Notes: generated by a model not told the origin, from the letters alone. Positions 44,903 to 54,561 are shown, counted from the first letter of the stretch. The stretch: DNA of 64,000 nucleotides from Thermoproteota archaeon (GCA_027491735.1 JAOZGP010000006.1:57066-121065); one strand, 5' to 3'. A program made the numbers and translations.

Positions 44903-45648
44903 CCTTAGCTATCGTCACCTCTTCCTAGTCAGCAGAAACGTATAACGTTGCACGACATACGATGACTTTCTGTGACGTCAAAATCTTTATAAAGATGAAG
45001 CAACTGTGAACGCTCCGCTCGGGGATGGTGAAAGTGGAGGCGAGCCCGAAGGAGCTTGACTGAGGACGTGAGGACCTGTTCTCAGAGGGAGTAGCCGATG
45101 AAATCCGATGGAAAGCCCTCCACTACGAACGTTGCTGAGGTTTCAAATGTGGTGAAAAGTCAGGATGACACATGTGCATAAAAATAATATACTTATGTAT
45201 ATATCATATGCATGCCTTAGATCCTCTCGGGAAGTATATCATAACTCCGAACTCCTGAGAGAGATTCTGTACACCGGCTGAAAAGCAGAGGATCCAGTCT
45301 CTCCGGTTGAAATCCAGGAGCCCAGACGTCCTCACAACCTGGCCCTCGGCGGTCTCAATCCTCCAACACCTCAATTGGATGTGGCACGAATGGATCAGAA
45401 GCGGTACATGAACAAGCCTTCACCCGAGGGCCCAACGAACTGGGCCTTCATGACAGGATTTCTATCGGCACTGCCTGACGCCAATCGCTCCGAGCTCACA
45501 CCGACATCAATCAAGTTTTTAGCTTCACCTCCTCAAAGATGTTGGGCGATGAGCGTGGAGGGGACACCTGATAGGCGATGATCCACCCTCAGGTTTTGAG
45601 CTCACAAATCTTCTCCTTGGCTACTAGTTTGGCTGGGAGGATGCATCT

Positions 45649-46533
45649 TTGAGGTGTGCTCTTTGTGGAAGGAAAGCTGAAGTAAAGCTTGTAAGATATG
45701 GGACCTCAGTCTGTAGATCCTGCTATCCAGAGTTCTTCAGAGGGCGTGTGGAGAAAACTGTTGAGAGGCTGAGGATGTTCTCCAAGGACGATCCGGTGTG
45801 CGTTGCCCTCTCCGGAGGGAAGGATAGCTTATCACTCTTACATGCTCTTCACCTACTCGGGTACAAGGCAAAGGCGATTTTCATCGATCTGGGGATATCT
45901 GGATACTCCGAGGGGAGCAGAAAGGTTTGTGAAAAGCTATGCTCTGATCTGAACGTTGATCTACACGTATACGAGCTGAGGAGAGAGAGGGGCCTGACAC
46001 TCTCCGAGGTATCGAGGAAGGTGAGAAGGCCACCCTGCTCGATATGCGGGGCCGTCAAAAGACAGGCCACCAACAGGATGGCCAGGGAGCTTGGATGTAC
46101 TGTGCTGGCCACAGGACATAATCTGGACGATGAGGTGGCCTTCCTGTTCTCGAACCTCTTGAATTGGAACCTGAACTACCTAGCGAGGCAGGGACCTGTG
46201 TCGGAGGCTAAGTTCAAAATGGTCAAGAAGGTAAAGCCGCTCTGCTTTCTGACAGATGAGGAAGTACGGATATACGCCGAAATAGTTGGGTTAGAGGTGT
46301 TTGAGGGCAGATGTCCCTTGGAGGGAAAGGCCCCTCTCCACTTCTACAAGAGGATCTGGAACGAGCTCGAAGGGATGAGACCGGATGTGAAGTCCAGCTT
46401 CTACAAAGGATTTCTCAGGAAGCTTAAACCTCTACTATCAGTCGACGAGGGAGAACTCAGAAGCTGCAAAATCTGTGGCGAGCCCACGAGCAGAGACGTG
46501 TGTTCCGTGTGTTCAGCCTTTATGAAGGTGTAG
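45649..46533 (+). CDS. TtuA/NcsA-like tRNA thiolation ATPase
   Basis: N-terminal zinc ribbon CALCGRKAEV...CRSCYPEFF, PP-loop VALSGGKDSLSLLH, CSICGAVKRQATNRMARELGCTVLATGHNLDDE, C-terminal CKICGEPTSRDVCSVC. Confidence 0.92.
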   Translation: MRCALCGRKAEVKLVRYGTSVCRSCYPEFFRGRVEKTVERLRMFSKDDPVCVALSGGKDSLSLLHALHLLGYKAKAIFIDLGISGYSEGSRKVCEKLCSDLNVDLHVYELRRERGLTLSEVSRKVRRPPCSICGAVKRQATNRMARELGCTVLATGHNLDDEVAFLFSNLLNWNLNYLARQGPVSEAKFKMVKKVKPLCFLTDEEVRIYAEIVGLEVFEGRCPLEGKAPLHFYKRIWNELEGMRPDVKSSFYKGFLRKLKPLLSVDEGELRSCKICGEPTSRDVCSVCSAFMKV

Positions 46534-46702
46534 AAAATAACTTGTGCTATAATGAACTGTATTAATATAATAATGTAGAAGCGATTAAAGATATATACTT
46601 ACGCTAGTAGATTTCAAAATATAGAAAGATCGGGAAGAAACCATCAAGAGGATCTAACCAGATGCGACCTCTATAGTTCCCAGGGCAAGATTTTGACATA
46701 GA

Positions 46703-47845
46703 CTAAACTGTGATGGTGTCTCTGGAACTTTCCGCTAGACCAAGATCGTCCGGGATAAGCCAGCCACTCTTCTTATCATATAACTCAGGATCAATATATT
46801 GGACGTAGATATGCTCTCTATCGACATGATGAAAGGAAAAGCTGCTGACAACTCCTTCTGAGCAGAGTTTCGACATCAATTCTAAAAATTTCTGTACATC
46901 CATACAGTGAAACTCGATTAATGCTAATACGCTATTCTTTCCAATTTGTTTTGATATACTATGGAGATAGGGAGTTTTAGATAGAGCGTAGGAGAAGCGC
47001 TCTGTAGTCTCAGTATCTGGAAAGTTAACTTTAACAAAGAAGATTTCAGATGCAGAAGGCGGATACCGTGGGAAGTATATGTAATAGCTTCTTATCAGCC
47101 GTTTTTTGATAACATGCTTATCAAAATGATATTTCAGTCCTGCTGGACTAATTCCTATCTTAGCTGCTATCTTAGACATCGAGAGCGCAGCATCTCTACT
47201 TAGTTCAGCCAATAACTTAAGATCTATTTTGTCCAAGCCTTTGTTGTCTTGCTTTTCAACGAGCTTAAGCCTTCCTTCATTCATTAAATCCTTAATTTTA
47301 TGTATATCAAATTTCCAAGGATTAAACTTTAAGCTCAGCTTAGAAAAATCAATCTGAGGCGTATAAGATTCACAGTATCTTTCAACAACATACGTACTGC
47401 TTGAATCTTCTCTTTGCAGAACTGCCTCAACGACTTCATCTAGTACATCCCGTTTCTCTGATGGAACTAGCATCTGGACGAACATATTGTAGATATTACC
47501 ATAAACCCTGTAAGTCTTAGCAGGAACTTTTAGGCCAGTGAAGATATCTTCTAGATGACTTATCTTTCTGTAATCTACCTTAATTCCCACAAAATTATTT
47601 GTCAGCCCTATCGACGTGATGGACGGCAAAGCCCTCACGACAATTTTAACATTCTCACGTAGTATTTTAAATCTGTAATATATTTTTTTAGAATTCTCTT
47701 TCAACATACGAGATATTGTAAAGAGGTTTCCTGGACCGTACTTATAGATTAAGGAGAGCAATCTCACATTCAGGGGATCGAGAAGCTTTTCTACTTTTTT
47801 ATAGTATTCTATAACCTCAACTGGTAGTTCGATATAACAGCTCAT
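46703..47845 (-). CDS. Large HTH transcriptional regulator (Lrp/AsnC-like helix-turn-helix)
   Basis: DKIDLKLLAELSRDAALSMSKIAAKIGISPAGLKYHFDKHVIKKRLI, plus an N-terminal winged-helix-like region. Confidence 0.75.
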   Translation of the reverse strand: MSCYIELPVEVIEYYKKVEKLLDPLNVRLLSLIYKYGPGNLFTISRMLKENSKKIYYRFKILRENVKIVVRALPSITSIGLTNNFVGIKVDYRKISHLEDIFTGLKVPAKTYRVYGNIYNMFVQMLVPSEKRDVLDEVVEAVLQREDSSSTYVVERYCESYTPQIDFSKLSLKFNPWKFDIHKIKDLMNEGRLKLVEKQDNKGLDKIDLKLLAELSRDAALSMSKIAAKIGISPAGLKYHFDKHVIKKRLIRSYYIYFPRYPPSASEIFFVKVNFPDTETTERFSYALSKTPYLHSISKQIGKNSVLALIEFHCMDVQKFLELMSKLCSEGVVSSFSFHHVDREHIYVQYIDPELYDKKSGWLIPDDLGLAESSRDTITV

Positions 47846-47947
47846 TGATAGCCCTCCAGGTTCTAGGTTTACGCCTTCACTAATGATGCTTTTTAATTTT
47901 TTCCAAAAATGTACTAAACATTCAAGGAAAAATTTAAAAGCTCAATC

Positions 47948-47965
47948 CTCCCAAAATTTTGGGAG
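47948..47965. promoter_or_regulatory. Perfect 18-bp palindrome CTCCCAAAATTTTGGGAG spanning the SD-like GGGAG of the peptide gene
   Basis: Read directly; sequence equals its own reverse complement; ATG at 47971 lies 5 nt downstream of GGGAG. Confidence 0.7.
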
Positions 47966-47970
47966 AAATC

Positions 47971-48153
47971 ATGAAGAAGATCCTGGTACTCCTGTCCGCC
48001 TGTATTGTAATCCTGTTATTGGCTGTTATTGTGCCGTCGCACTCCTCTGCTCCTGTCTTCAAGGAGAAAGCTCAGGACCCCGGACCAATAGGATCGCACT
48101 CCTCTGCTCCTGTCTTCAAGGAGAAAGCTCAGGACCCCGGACCAATAGGATGA
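47971..48153 (+). CDS. 60-aa signal-peptide-bearing peptide precursor with two identical 19-aa units (ORF track start 47959)
   Basis: MKKILVLLSACIVILLLAVIVP followed by (SHSSAPVFKEKAQDPGPIG)x2 and stop; good SD spacing. Confidence 0.6.
   Translation: MKKILVLLSACIVILLLAVIVPSHSSAPVFKEKAQDPGPIGSHSSAPVFKEKAQDPGPIG
48037..48150 (+). repeat. Perfect 57-bp direct tandem duplication, two copies
   Basis: 48037-48093 and 48094-48150 are identical. Confidence 0.97.
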
Positions 48154-48198
48154 ATAATGCTTTAGATCACATGTTAACGTATTGAGGAGGTGTCTCGT

Positions 48199-48339
48199 AT
48201 GGATGACAACAAGAAGGGGCATGAGAAGAAGAAATCCAGGGACCCAACGCCTTTCAAGCTTCCAAGGGAGGTTCTCCAGCTCTACTACAAATTCGCTATG
48301 ACGGAGGGCATAAGGCTTCAGGAATGTCCAGACTTATAG
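48199..48339 (+). CDS. Small 46-aa ORF downstream of the peptide gene
   Basis: MDDNKKGHEKKKSRDPTPFKLPREVLQLYYKFAMTEGIRLQECPDL*; preceded by GAGGAGGTG. Confidence 0.5.
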   Translation: MDDNKKGHEKKKSRDPTPFKLPREVLQLYYKFAMTEGIRLQECPDL

Positions 48340-48548
48340 ATTATTTTTTACTTTTTATATTATTTTATATTACATTAGATCATCCTTGCCTCCAGAAAAC
48401 CTTTCATGAGGTTTAGTGCATCCACTCCTATCAATTCGTGATATCCTCCCTCGAGGACAAAAAAGGTGCTCCTGTCTAGATAACCTATGATCCTTCCTAT
48501 TCTCTTATAGCTTCTGGAGGTGAGCCCCAGCGAGGCAAGATCCCCTTT

Positions 48549-48830
48549 GTGAGCATTAATTTCTGGGTCGGCGCCCTAACAGCCCTAGTTGCCTGGGCGG
48601 TAGGGGCTGAGGCAGGCATCGAACCCGTGACGACCGTCTTCACCGCTATGGCTTCAGCCGTTTTCTCCGCCGCGTTCATGGTTCCCGCAACCACCTGGTT
48701 AGCATTCACGGCCTTCAGGAAGGGCTTAGATCCTGACAACCTGGTCGCTCCGATAGCGACACTCTTCGGCGACATGGTCACAGTCCCGACAATCATAGCT
48801 ATCTCATATATCCCAGGATATGTTGGGTCA
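48549..48830 (+). pseudogene. Fragment of an MgtE/SLC41-like cation transporter membrane domain, antiparallel to the deacetylase
   Basis: INFWVGALTALVAWAVGAEAGIEPVTTVFTAMASAVFSAAFMVPATTWLAFTAFRKGLDPDNLVAPIATLFGDMVTVPTIIAIS. Confidence 0.6.
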
Positions 48831-48851
48831 TATATCCCAGGATATGTTGGG
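48804..48851. repeat. Perfect 24-bp tandem duplication TCATATATCCCAGGATATGTTGGG
   Basis: 48804-48827 and 48828-48851 are identical. Confidence 0.97.
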
Positions 48852-49123
48852 GTTTCCGGATCCCATTCCCTTCCCTCGGCCAAAGCCTTCAGGTACTCCT
48901 TGGCGTGAACCTCCTTTAGAAGATCCTCCGGAGCAGGATCCGGATTCACAAATTCGAATCCAGCAGATCTCAAGGATTCAATGATCCTGATGACCCTCAG
49001 AGGGTTTTCTATGTGATTTCTTCCGTACTCGAGGCATCTCTCGGAGAACACAACTTTCACACAGATCCCCATAGAACCTCCCAAGTCTTTATCTATAACT
49101 GTGCTCAAGTCCTCATGATAACC

Positions 49124-50443
49124 AAGGGATTCTCCATGACCGTGGCCGATGTGCTAGCTCTGATGCTCTTGGCTGGAATGGCAGTGTGGGTGTTCTACAA
49201 TGTGATTGTGATGATCAAGTCCAGGGGAAAGAGGATCCCTTCTGGCAGAGATCCGCCTCCTGAGGATCACTTTATATCCCTGATCATACCGATGAAAGAT
49301 GAGGAAAGCGTTGCTGAGCGTGTTCTCCAGACCTTGATTAATCTTGACTACGACCGATATGAGATCGTGGTGGTCGAGGACGGCTCCACTGATAGAACTC
49401 CTGAGATATGTGAGAGATTTGCTAGGAGGTACCCGGGGCTTGTGAGATACGTAAAAGGTAACAAATCGATGGGAAAGCCTGCCGCACTGAACCTAGCTAT
49501 GAAGCAGGCAAGAGGGGATATTATAGGAATTCTAGATGCTGATAGTGTACCTCCGAAGGATCTCCTCAGGAGGGTAGTTGAAGCTCTGGTCCCAGGAGTG
49601 GACGCCGTTCAGGGATGGACTCACGTGCTCAACGAGGACGAGAACCTCCTCACCAAGCTTCAGTCTTATGAGGAGGAGGCGAGGTTCAGATCATACCAGA
49701 GCCGGAGGAAGTTGGGTCTCTTCACACCGCTCACAGGAAGCTGTCAATTCATAAGGAGGGGGGTGATCGAGTCCTTAGGAGGATGGGATGAGAACGCCCT
49801 TGCTGAGGATGCAGAAATCTCCCTGAGGCTTCTGAACATAAACGCTAGGGTGGAACATTCTCCCTTTGTCGAGACATGGGAGGAGGTCCCGAGCTCCATC
49901 AGGAAGCTGTTCAAGCAGAGAGTGAGGTGGTTCAGGGGATGGGTGGAGCTCGTTCCGCAAGCTCTCAAGAGGCTGTTGTCTAGAAGGGATCTGATCTCGC
50001 TGGATGCTCTGATGGTTCTATCCACACCGGCAGAGCTGGCTTATCTTTTCTTGGTCGTTGTCCTCGGAGCTATTTTCTTCATCATTCCAATGCCCTTCAT
50101 ATCAGAGGCCGTGAGGTTAGCTTATAAGGCGACGTCTCTTATCTTCCTGGCTCTGATGACTCTCCTAGGAACTTTGCTCACAGTGCTCATCCGGATTCCA
50201 GGCAAGATTTTATGGATTCCAGCTATCTACCTCTATTGGGGAGTTCAGAGTACTGCTGCTCTCTTGGCGGTACTTCAGTCAGTGTTCAGGTGGCCGAAGA
50301 AGTGGGAGAAAACTCCTAAGACCGGAAGAACTACTCTGGGATCTGTTCCACGGGATTTCACCCTCAAAGCAATTGGAGGAGAATCGAGAGGTCTGGAAGC
50401 TGAGGAGGGACCTCGTTCGGGCCCATCCCAGAGTATTACATAA
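49124..50443 (+). CDS. Membrane glycosyltransferase family 2 (ORF track start 49013; likely start later)
   Basis: FISLIIPMKDEESVAERVLQTLINLDYDRYEIVVVEDGSTDRT, DADS, LAEDAEI, KQRVRWFRGW. Confidence 0.9.
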   Translation, partial: KGFSMTVADVLALMLLAGMAVWVFYNVIVMIKSRGKRIPSGRDPPPEDHFISLIIPMKDEESVAERVLQTLINLDYDRYEIVVVEDGSTDRTPEICERFARRYPGLVRYVKGNKSMGKPAALNLAMKQARGDIIGILDADSVPPKDLLRRVVEALVPGVDAVQGWTHVLNEDENLLTKLQSYEEEARFRSYQSRRKLGLFTPLTGSCQFIRRGVIESLGGWDENALAEDAEISLRLLNINARVEHSPFVETWEEVPSSIRKLFKQRVRWFRGWVELVPQALKRLLSRRDLISLDALMVLSTPAELAYLFLVVVLGAIFFIIPMPFISEAVRLAYKATSLIFLALMTLLGTLLTVLIRIPGKILWIPAIYLYWGVQSTAALLAVLQSVFRWPKKWEKTPKTGRTTLGSVPRDFTLKAIGGESRGLEAEEGPRSGPSQSIT

Positions 50444-50678
50444 CTCTAGAGTAATGCTTCTTCAAGGCTGCGGGAAGCGTTGTGGAACGTAAATACACCC
50501 GAGAAGAGACTCCTAAGCCTCCAGTTTCAATCGTGAGGACGGATGGAGCGGGAACTTATACACTTCAGTGCGGAATAGCTCTTTCGGGAGCTAATTTGAA
50601 CATACCGACATGTCCTGATCAAAACGGCTCCTTAAGCGGAACGATAACGTTAATTTTCAGCAGGTTCACTATCCACTG

Positions 50679-51251
50679 ATGGACGCGCTGGAAGCAATTC
50701 TCAGGAGAAGGAGCATAAGAAGATATCAAGATCGTCCGGTAGAGGAGGAGAAGATCGGGAGAATACTTCTCGCAGCAGTCCATGCCCCATCGGCTGGAGA
50801 TGTGAGATGCTGGAGGTTCATCGTGGTCAGGAATCGAGACAAGAAGGAGGCGATCTACAGGGCAGCGCTTAGACAGCCCCAGGTGCTTCAGGCTCCAGTT
50901 CTGGTGGTCGTGGCCGCTGATCTCGAGGCCATACGCAGGGCTTACGGGAGAAGAGGAGTGAATCTCTACTCCATACAGGATGCCGCAGCTGCTACAGAGA
51001 ACATGCTTATAGCTGCCACATCTCTCGGATTGGGAACCTGCTGGATAGGTGCCTTCAGCGAGGGTGAGGTCAGCAAGATCGTGGGCCTTCCTCCCCAGGT
51101 GAGGCCTTTGGCCATTGTCACGATAGGTTATCCAGCTGAGACCCCCACGAAGAAGGTGGTTAGGCCGGAGGATCACTGCTTCTCTGAGGTCTACGGTCGG
51201 AGGTACGAATTCTCTCAACGAGCTTCTTCACGCACTCATCAGCATTCCTGA
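50679..51251 (+). CDS. Nitroreductase-family flavoprotein
   Basis: ILRRRSIRRYQDRPVEEEKIGRILLAAVHAPSAGDVRCWRFIVV, GLGTCWIGAFSEGEVSKIVGLP. Confidence 0.93.
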   Translation: MDALEAILRRRSIRRYQDRPVEEEKIGRILLAAVHAPSAGDVRCWRFIVVRNRDKKEAIYRAALRQPQVLQAPVLVVVAADLEAIRRAYGRRGVNLYSIQDAAAATENMLIAATSLGLGTCWIGAFSEGEVSKIVGLPPQVRPLAIVTIGYPAETPTKKVVRPEDHCFSEVYGRRYEFSQRASSRTHQHS

Positions 51252-51525
51252 CCAGCTGCCTTATCTCCTCCTCTGAAGCGTTATCTACGTGAATCCCGCA
51301 TATCACACAGGCAGTTATGCCGAGCTCCCTATTTATCCTCTGGACGGCCGAATCGGAGACCACGAAATCCATGTGTTCACCTCTCCTTGCTGTGTAGAGC
51401 TTTCCATCGCATATGGAGGCCGAACCAACATGCTCTCTCCCACCTCCTATGAACACTATGAGGTCCTCTCCTGCAAACTTCCACCAGAGGCGGATCCTGA
51501 GTCTTCCAGATCCAGACGAGATCAT
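51160..51525 (-). CDS. Small conserved-type protein, possibly LpdD-like flavin chaperone domain
   Basis: GEDLIVFIGGGREHVGSASICDGKLYTARRGEHMD...GITACVICGIHVDNASEEEIRQLVRNAD; family assignment tentative. Confidence 0.5.
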   Translation of the reverse strand: MISSGSGRLRIRLWWKFAGEDLIVFIGGGREHVGSASICDGKLYTARRGEHMDFVVSDSAVQRINRELGITACVICGIHVDNASEEEIRQLVRNADECVKKLVERIRTSDRRPQRSSDPPA

Positions 51526-51893
51526 TTCGACGACCTCCCGCCTGAAAGACTGCTCGTGAACTTTAAGTTGATCTCTGCTCGGCAGGCTTACTGCCTCGGA
51601 GCAGGTTGATGAAATGCAAAAACTGTGGCTTAGCTGAGGATCGAGACGTCATCGTTGTCCTGAACATTTGAATGTGGGGCTCTGGGGTTACCCCAAATGA
51701 GGGCGAACCTCAAATGAGGGTGGTGCGTCCTAAGGTCTACGTAGGTCTATCAAGACCTATGTAGGCTGAACCCCCTGAACCCCATAAACCGGTAGACCTC
51801 ATTCGAATCTTGTGGGATCTTGAAGAGCGGATGACATCTGGTACATCTCCTAGTGAGCGAGGGAAGGAAGATCTTTGCGTCTGCTCGATATCA

Positions 51894-52910
51894 CTAGGAG
51901 TAGACTCTCATGTATTTCCAAACGACCACGTCCCAGCTGTAATTCTCCTCCACGATCCTCCTCCCAGCAGCTCCAAACATTCTCGCCAGCTCCCTATCTT
52001 CCAAAATTAAAGAGATCTTCTCGCCAAGATCCTCTGGATCATCAGGGTTTGCTAGGAAACCATTTTCTCCGTCTGAAACAAGCTCAGAGTTCCCTCCCAC
52101 CCTGGTAGCAACTACAGGGATCTCGCACGCCATCGCCTCGAGGAGAGAGGTGCTGAGACCCTCATACCTGGAGGGAAGGACGAAAACATCTGACCCTCTT
52201 ACCACCTCAAGCGCCTCTCTTCTTGGAAGAGATCCCAAAAACCTCGTATTCTCTGGGGCAATTTCCTTCAAGTGATTTCTCTCAGGACCATCTCCCACAA
52301 TCACCAGGGTACATCTCACCCCCTGGGTTTTCAACCTCCTCACAGCCCTCAAGAGGACATCGATTCCCTTCTCTCTTGACAGCCTTCCCACGAAGACCAC
52401 CTGGTTGTCCCCAAACCTTCTCCCTTCATTCGGAATTATCGATAGGTCTATCGCGTTGGGTATATGGAGGACCTCCCTCCCAAGCCTTTTGGTGTAGTAC
52501 TCAGCTGCAGTCCTGGAGACGGCAGTCACAACATCTGCCCTCCTGAACGCGATCTCCTCGAACCTCTGAGATGTCCTTCCGATGATCCCACCGTGTAGAA
52601 TTCCGATCGATCTCGAATATATCCCGTGAAGGGTGAGAACCCTCCTTTCGGCTCTGGCGGAGAGCAGCACGAGGGAGTTAAGCCCCCCATGTACGTGGAC
52701 CACGTCGTATCTACTTCTTAAAGCCTTGAGGGCAGATATCAGAGCGAACGAGAGGTTCTTTAGCCTTCTAACGTTCACATAGGGAGTATTCTCCGTGGAC
52801 AGAATATCAACATCCTCTCCCAAATCTCTCAGTCTTCTGGTGAGCTCTGAGACATGTTGAGCTATTCCGCCTATTCCTGAGGTTCTCGAAGCTACTAGAA
52901 GGATCCTCAT
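51894..52910 (-). CDS. Glycosyltransferase family 4
   Basis: SGIGGIAQHVSELTRRL, VVFVGRLSREKGIDVLLRAV, SRYEGLSTSLLEAMACEIPVVATRVGGNSELV. Confidence 0.95.
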   Translation of the reverse strand: MRILLVASRTSGIGGIAQHVSELTRRLRDLGEDVDILSTENTPYVNVRRLKNLSFALISALKALRSRYDVVHVHGGLNSLVLLSARAERRVLTLHGIYSRSIGILHGGIIGRTSQRFEEIAFRRADVVTAVSRTAAEYYTKRLGREVLHIPNAIDLSIIPNEGRRFGDNQVVFVGRLSREKGIDVLLRAVRRLKTQGVRCTLVIVGDGPERNHLKEIAPENTRFLGSLPRREALEVVRGSDVFVLPSRYEGLSTSLLEAMACEIPVVATRVGGNSELVSDGENGFLANPDDPEDLGEKISLILEDRELARMFGAAGRRIVEENYSWDVVVWKYMRVYS

Positions 52911-53259
52911 CGCAGTCTCCTGTGCAACCTCTCTGCAAGCTTTAAATTGTTCAGTAAAAGCTAAAATGGGTTAGCCATGTTAAAGTTAGAAATACTATAT
53001 TTTATCTTCATACCCCTTCGCCAATACATCCGTGTATGCTTTCGGAGGCAACATCTATACTCTAACTTTATATCATACTCTTAAATGGAGGTATGGTGCA
53101 GAGAGCTGCTTGGAACCTGGTACTGAAATGAACGAGCTCATGGATGAGCCCTCAGGCATCTAATCGCCCACATAATGGAGAAAACACAGATTATATGATC
53201 TTAAATCTTAACTAGCGATGTTAAGTTCCAGGCAAAGTCCTCTACAAAACCTTCGGTGT

Positions 53260-54561
53260 TCAATCATAGGTAAGGTTGATGATCCCACACGCCTCGTCGA
53301 CGCAGATCCTATATGTCCCCGGCGATAACGGTCCTATGGTCATTTTAGCAGTGAGCACACCAAGGCACTCCACACAGAACTCTGAGGTTGAGACCACACC
53401 CAACTCAATTGTCACAAATCTCTCGGAGATCCTGTATCCCTTCAAATAGAACTGAGCGCAGGGATTCGAGGCACCTTGTCTGTAGACCGCGATCACCCTG
53501 TCTCCCTCCGCCCTCAGACTCAGGTCAGCCCCCTCAAGGAACCCACATCCTCCGCTGGTGCTGTTGAGAAAAACACTGACTTTCTCGCTCCAATTACCTG
53601 ATCCACTGGACCAGGTCAGAGACTCCACACCTACAGCACCTCCCTCCTTGACGGCTTTCACCACCTCATCGAGGATGTCACTCGAGGCGAACCTCTCGGC
53701 TGCCTTCTTTGTCATGTACCTGTCGGACCCCGCTATGACGACAACCAGAGATCCCATGCCCCATGTGGTTGAGTAAATCAACCAACGCCTTGAATTGCTG
53801 AGCGATGATGAGAGATTTCCTAGGATGGGAATCACAAACTTGCCTGTCTCAGGAGCGAGCTGACCTCCGAGGAATATCACGACCCTGTAGTTGATGGCCT
53901 CGGGGAGAGCCTCCATTCTCCAGCCGAGGTAATCAACGGGGATCCCTCTCTCCTTCAGAGCATCCCTCACGACTCCCAAAGAGAGGTTGGCATCTATCTC
54001 ATTGGCTATAACAGCAACTTTGTTCACTTCCAGTCTGACAAAGGACGCAGGAGAGGAACTGCACCTCAGCACGTTGATCTTAACCCGCACTCCCTTCTCG
54101 GTGTACTCCCAGTCAGCGATGGGAGTTGGAGGGACGTAGTTGTTCTGACTCCCACTCTCTTTAACGATGTTTTTTGGATTTAAGAGGCCGGACAAAAGAG
54201 ATTCAGCGAATTTGAGTGAGGAAAAATCGAGTTTGGAGGTTGTCTCCACCAGAAGCAATGTGTAATTGCGTCCGGGGATCACGTAGGCCCTTAGAGGAAT
54301 GCGGTTGGAGAACCTTCCTATCTCAATGAAAACAGCTCTTAATCTCTTGTAAGAGGGGTAATAAGGAGAGAAGCTGAAGATTCCAACCCTGAACTTATCG
54401 GCTACTCCAGATCTCCTCAAGTAATCGAGGATCTCCTGTTCCGTGGTCGCCTGTCTGTAGATGGCGCCCACGTACCCACCGGTGGGGGGACATGAGGCTA
54501 CCCTCGCCAGAGGGGTAAGCAGCAGCATCACGAGGGGGAGGACGAGGAGGGATGACCTCAT
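53260..54561 (-). CDS. Secreted/surface protein with signal peptide, unknown function
   Basis: N-terminal MRSSLLVLPLVMLLLTPLARVASCPPTGG; 433 aa intact ORF. Confidence 0.7.
   Translation of the reverse strand: MRSSLLVLPLVMLLLTPLARVASCPPTGGYVGAIYRQATTEQEILDYLRRSGVADKFRVGIFSFSPYYPSYKRLRAVFIEIGRFSNRIPLRAYVIPGRNYTLLLVETTSKLDFSSLKFAESLLSGLLNPKNIVKESGSQNNYVPPTPIADWEYTEKGVRVKINVLRCSSSPASFVRLEVNKVAVIANEIDANLSLGVVRDALKERGIPVDYLGWRMEALPEAINYRVVIFLGGQLAPETGKFVIPILGNLSSSLSNSRRWLIYSTTWGMGSLVVVIAGSDRYMTKKAAERFASSDILDEVVKAVKEGGAVGVESLTWSSGSGNWSEKVSVFLNSTSGGCGFLEGADLSLRAEGDRVIAVYRQGASNPCAQFYLKGYRISERFVTIELGVVSTSEFCVECLGVLTAKMTIGPLSPGTYRICVDEACGIINLTYD

Larger units (their letters stand above)
48375..49070 (-). 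pseudogene. Histone deacetylase/acetoin-utilisation-like gene whose central part has been replaced
   Basis: N-part VVFSERCLEYGRNHIENPLRVIRIIESLRSAGFEFVNPDPAPEDLLKEVHAKEYLKALAEGREWDPETPTYPGIYD; C-part NAHKGDLASLGLTSRSYKRIGRIIGYLDRSTFFVLEGGYHELIGVDALNLMKGFLEARMI*; about 300 bp of foreign sequence between. Confidence 0.75.

Noticed and set aside
45000-45645. Short ORFs and repeats of direct-sense motifs between cofE and the TtuA-like gene
   Set aside because: No coherent protein or RNA structure recognised; probably degraded intergenic sequence.
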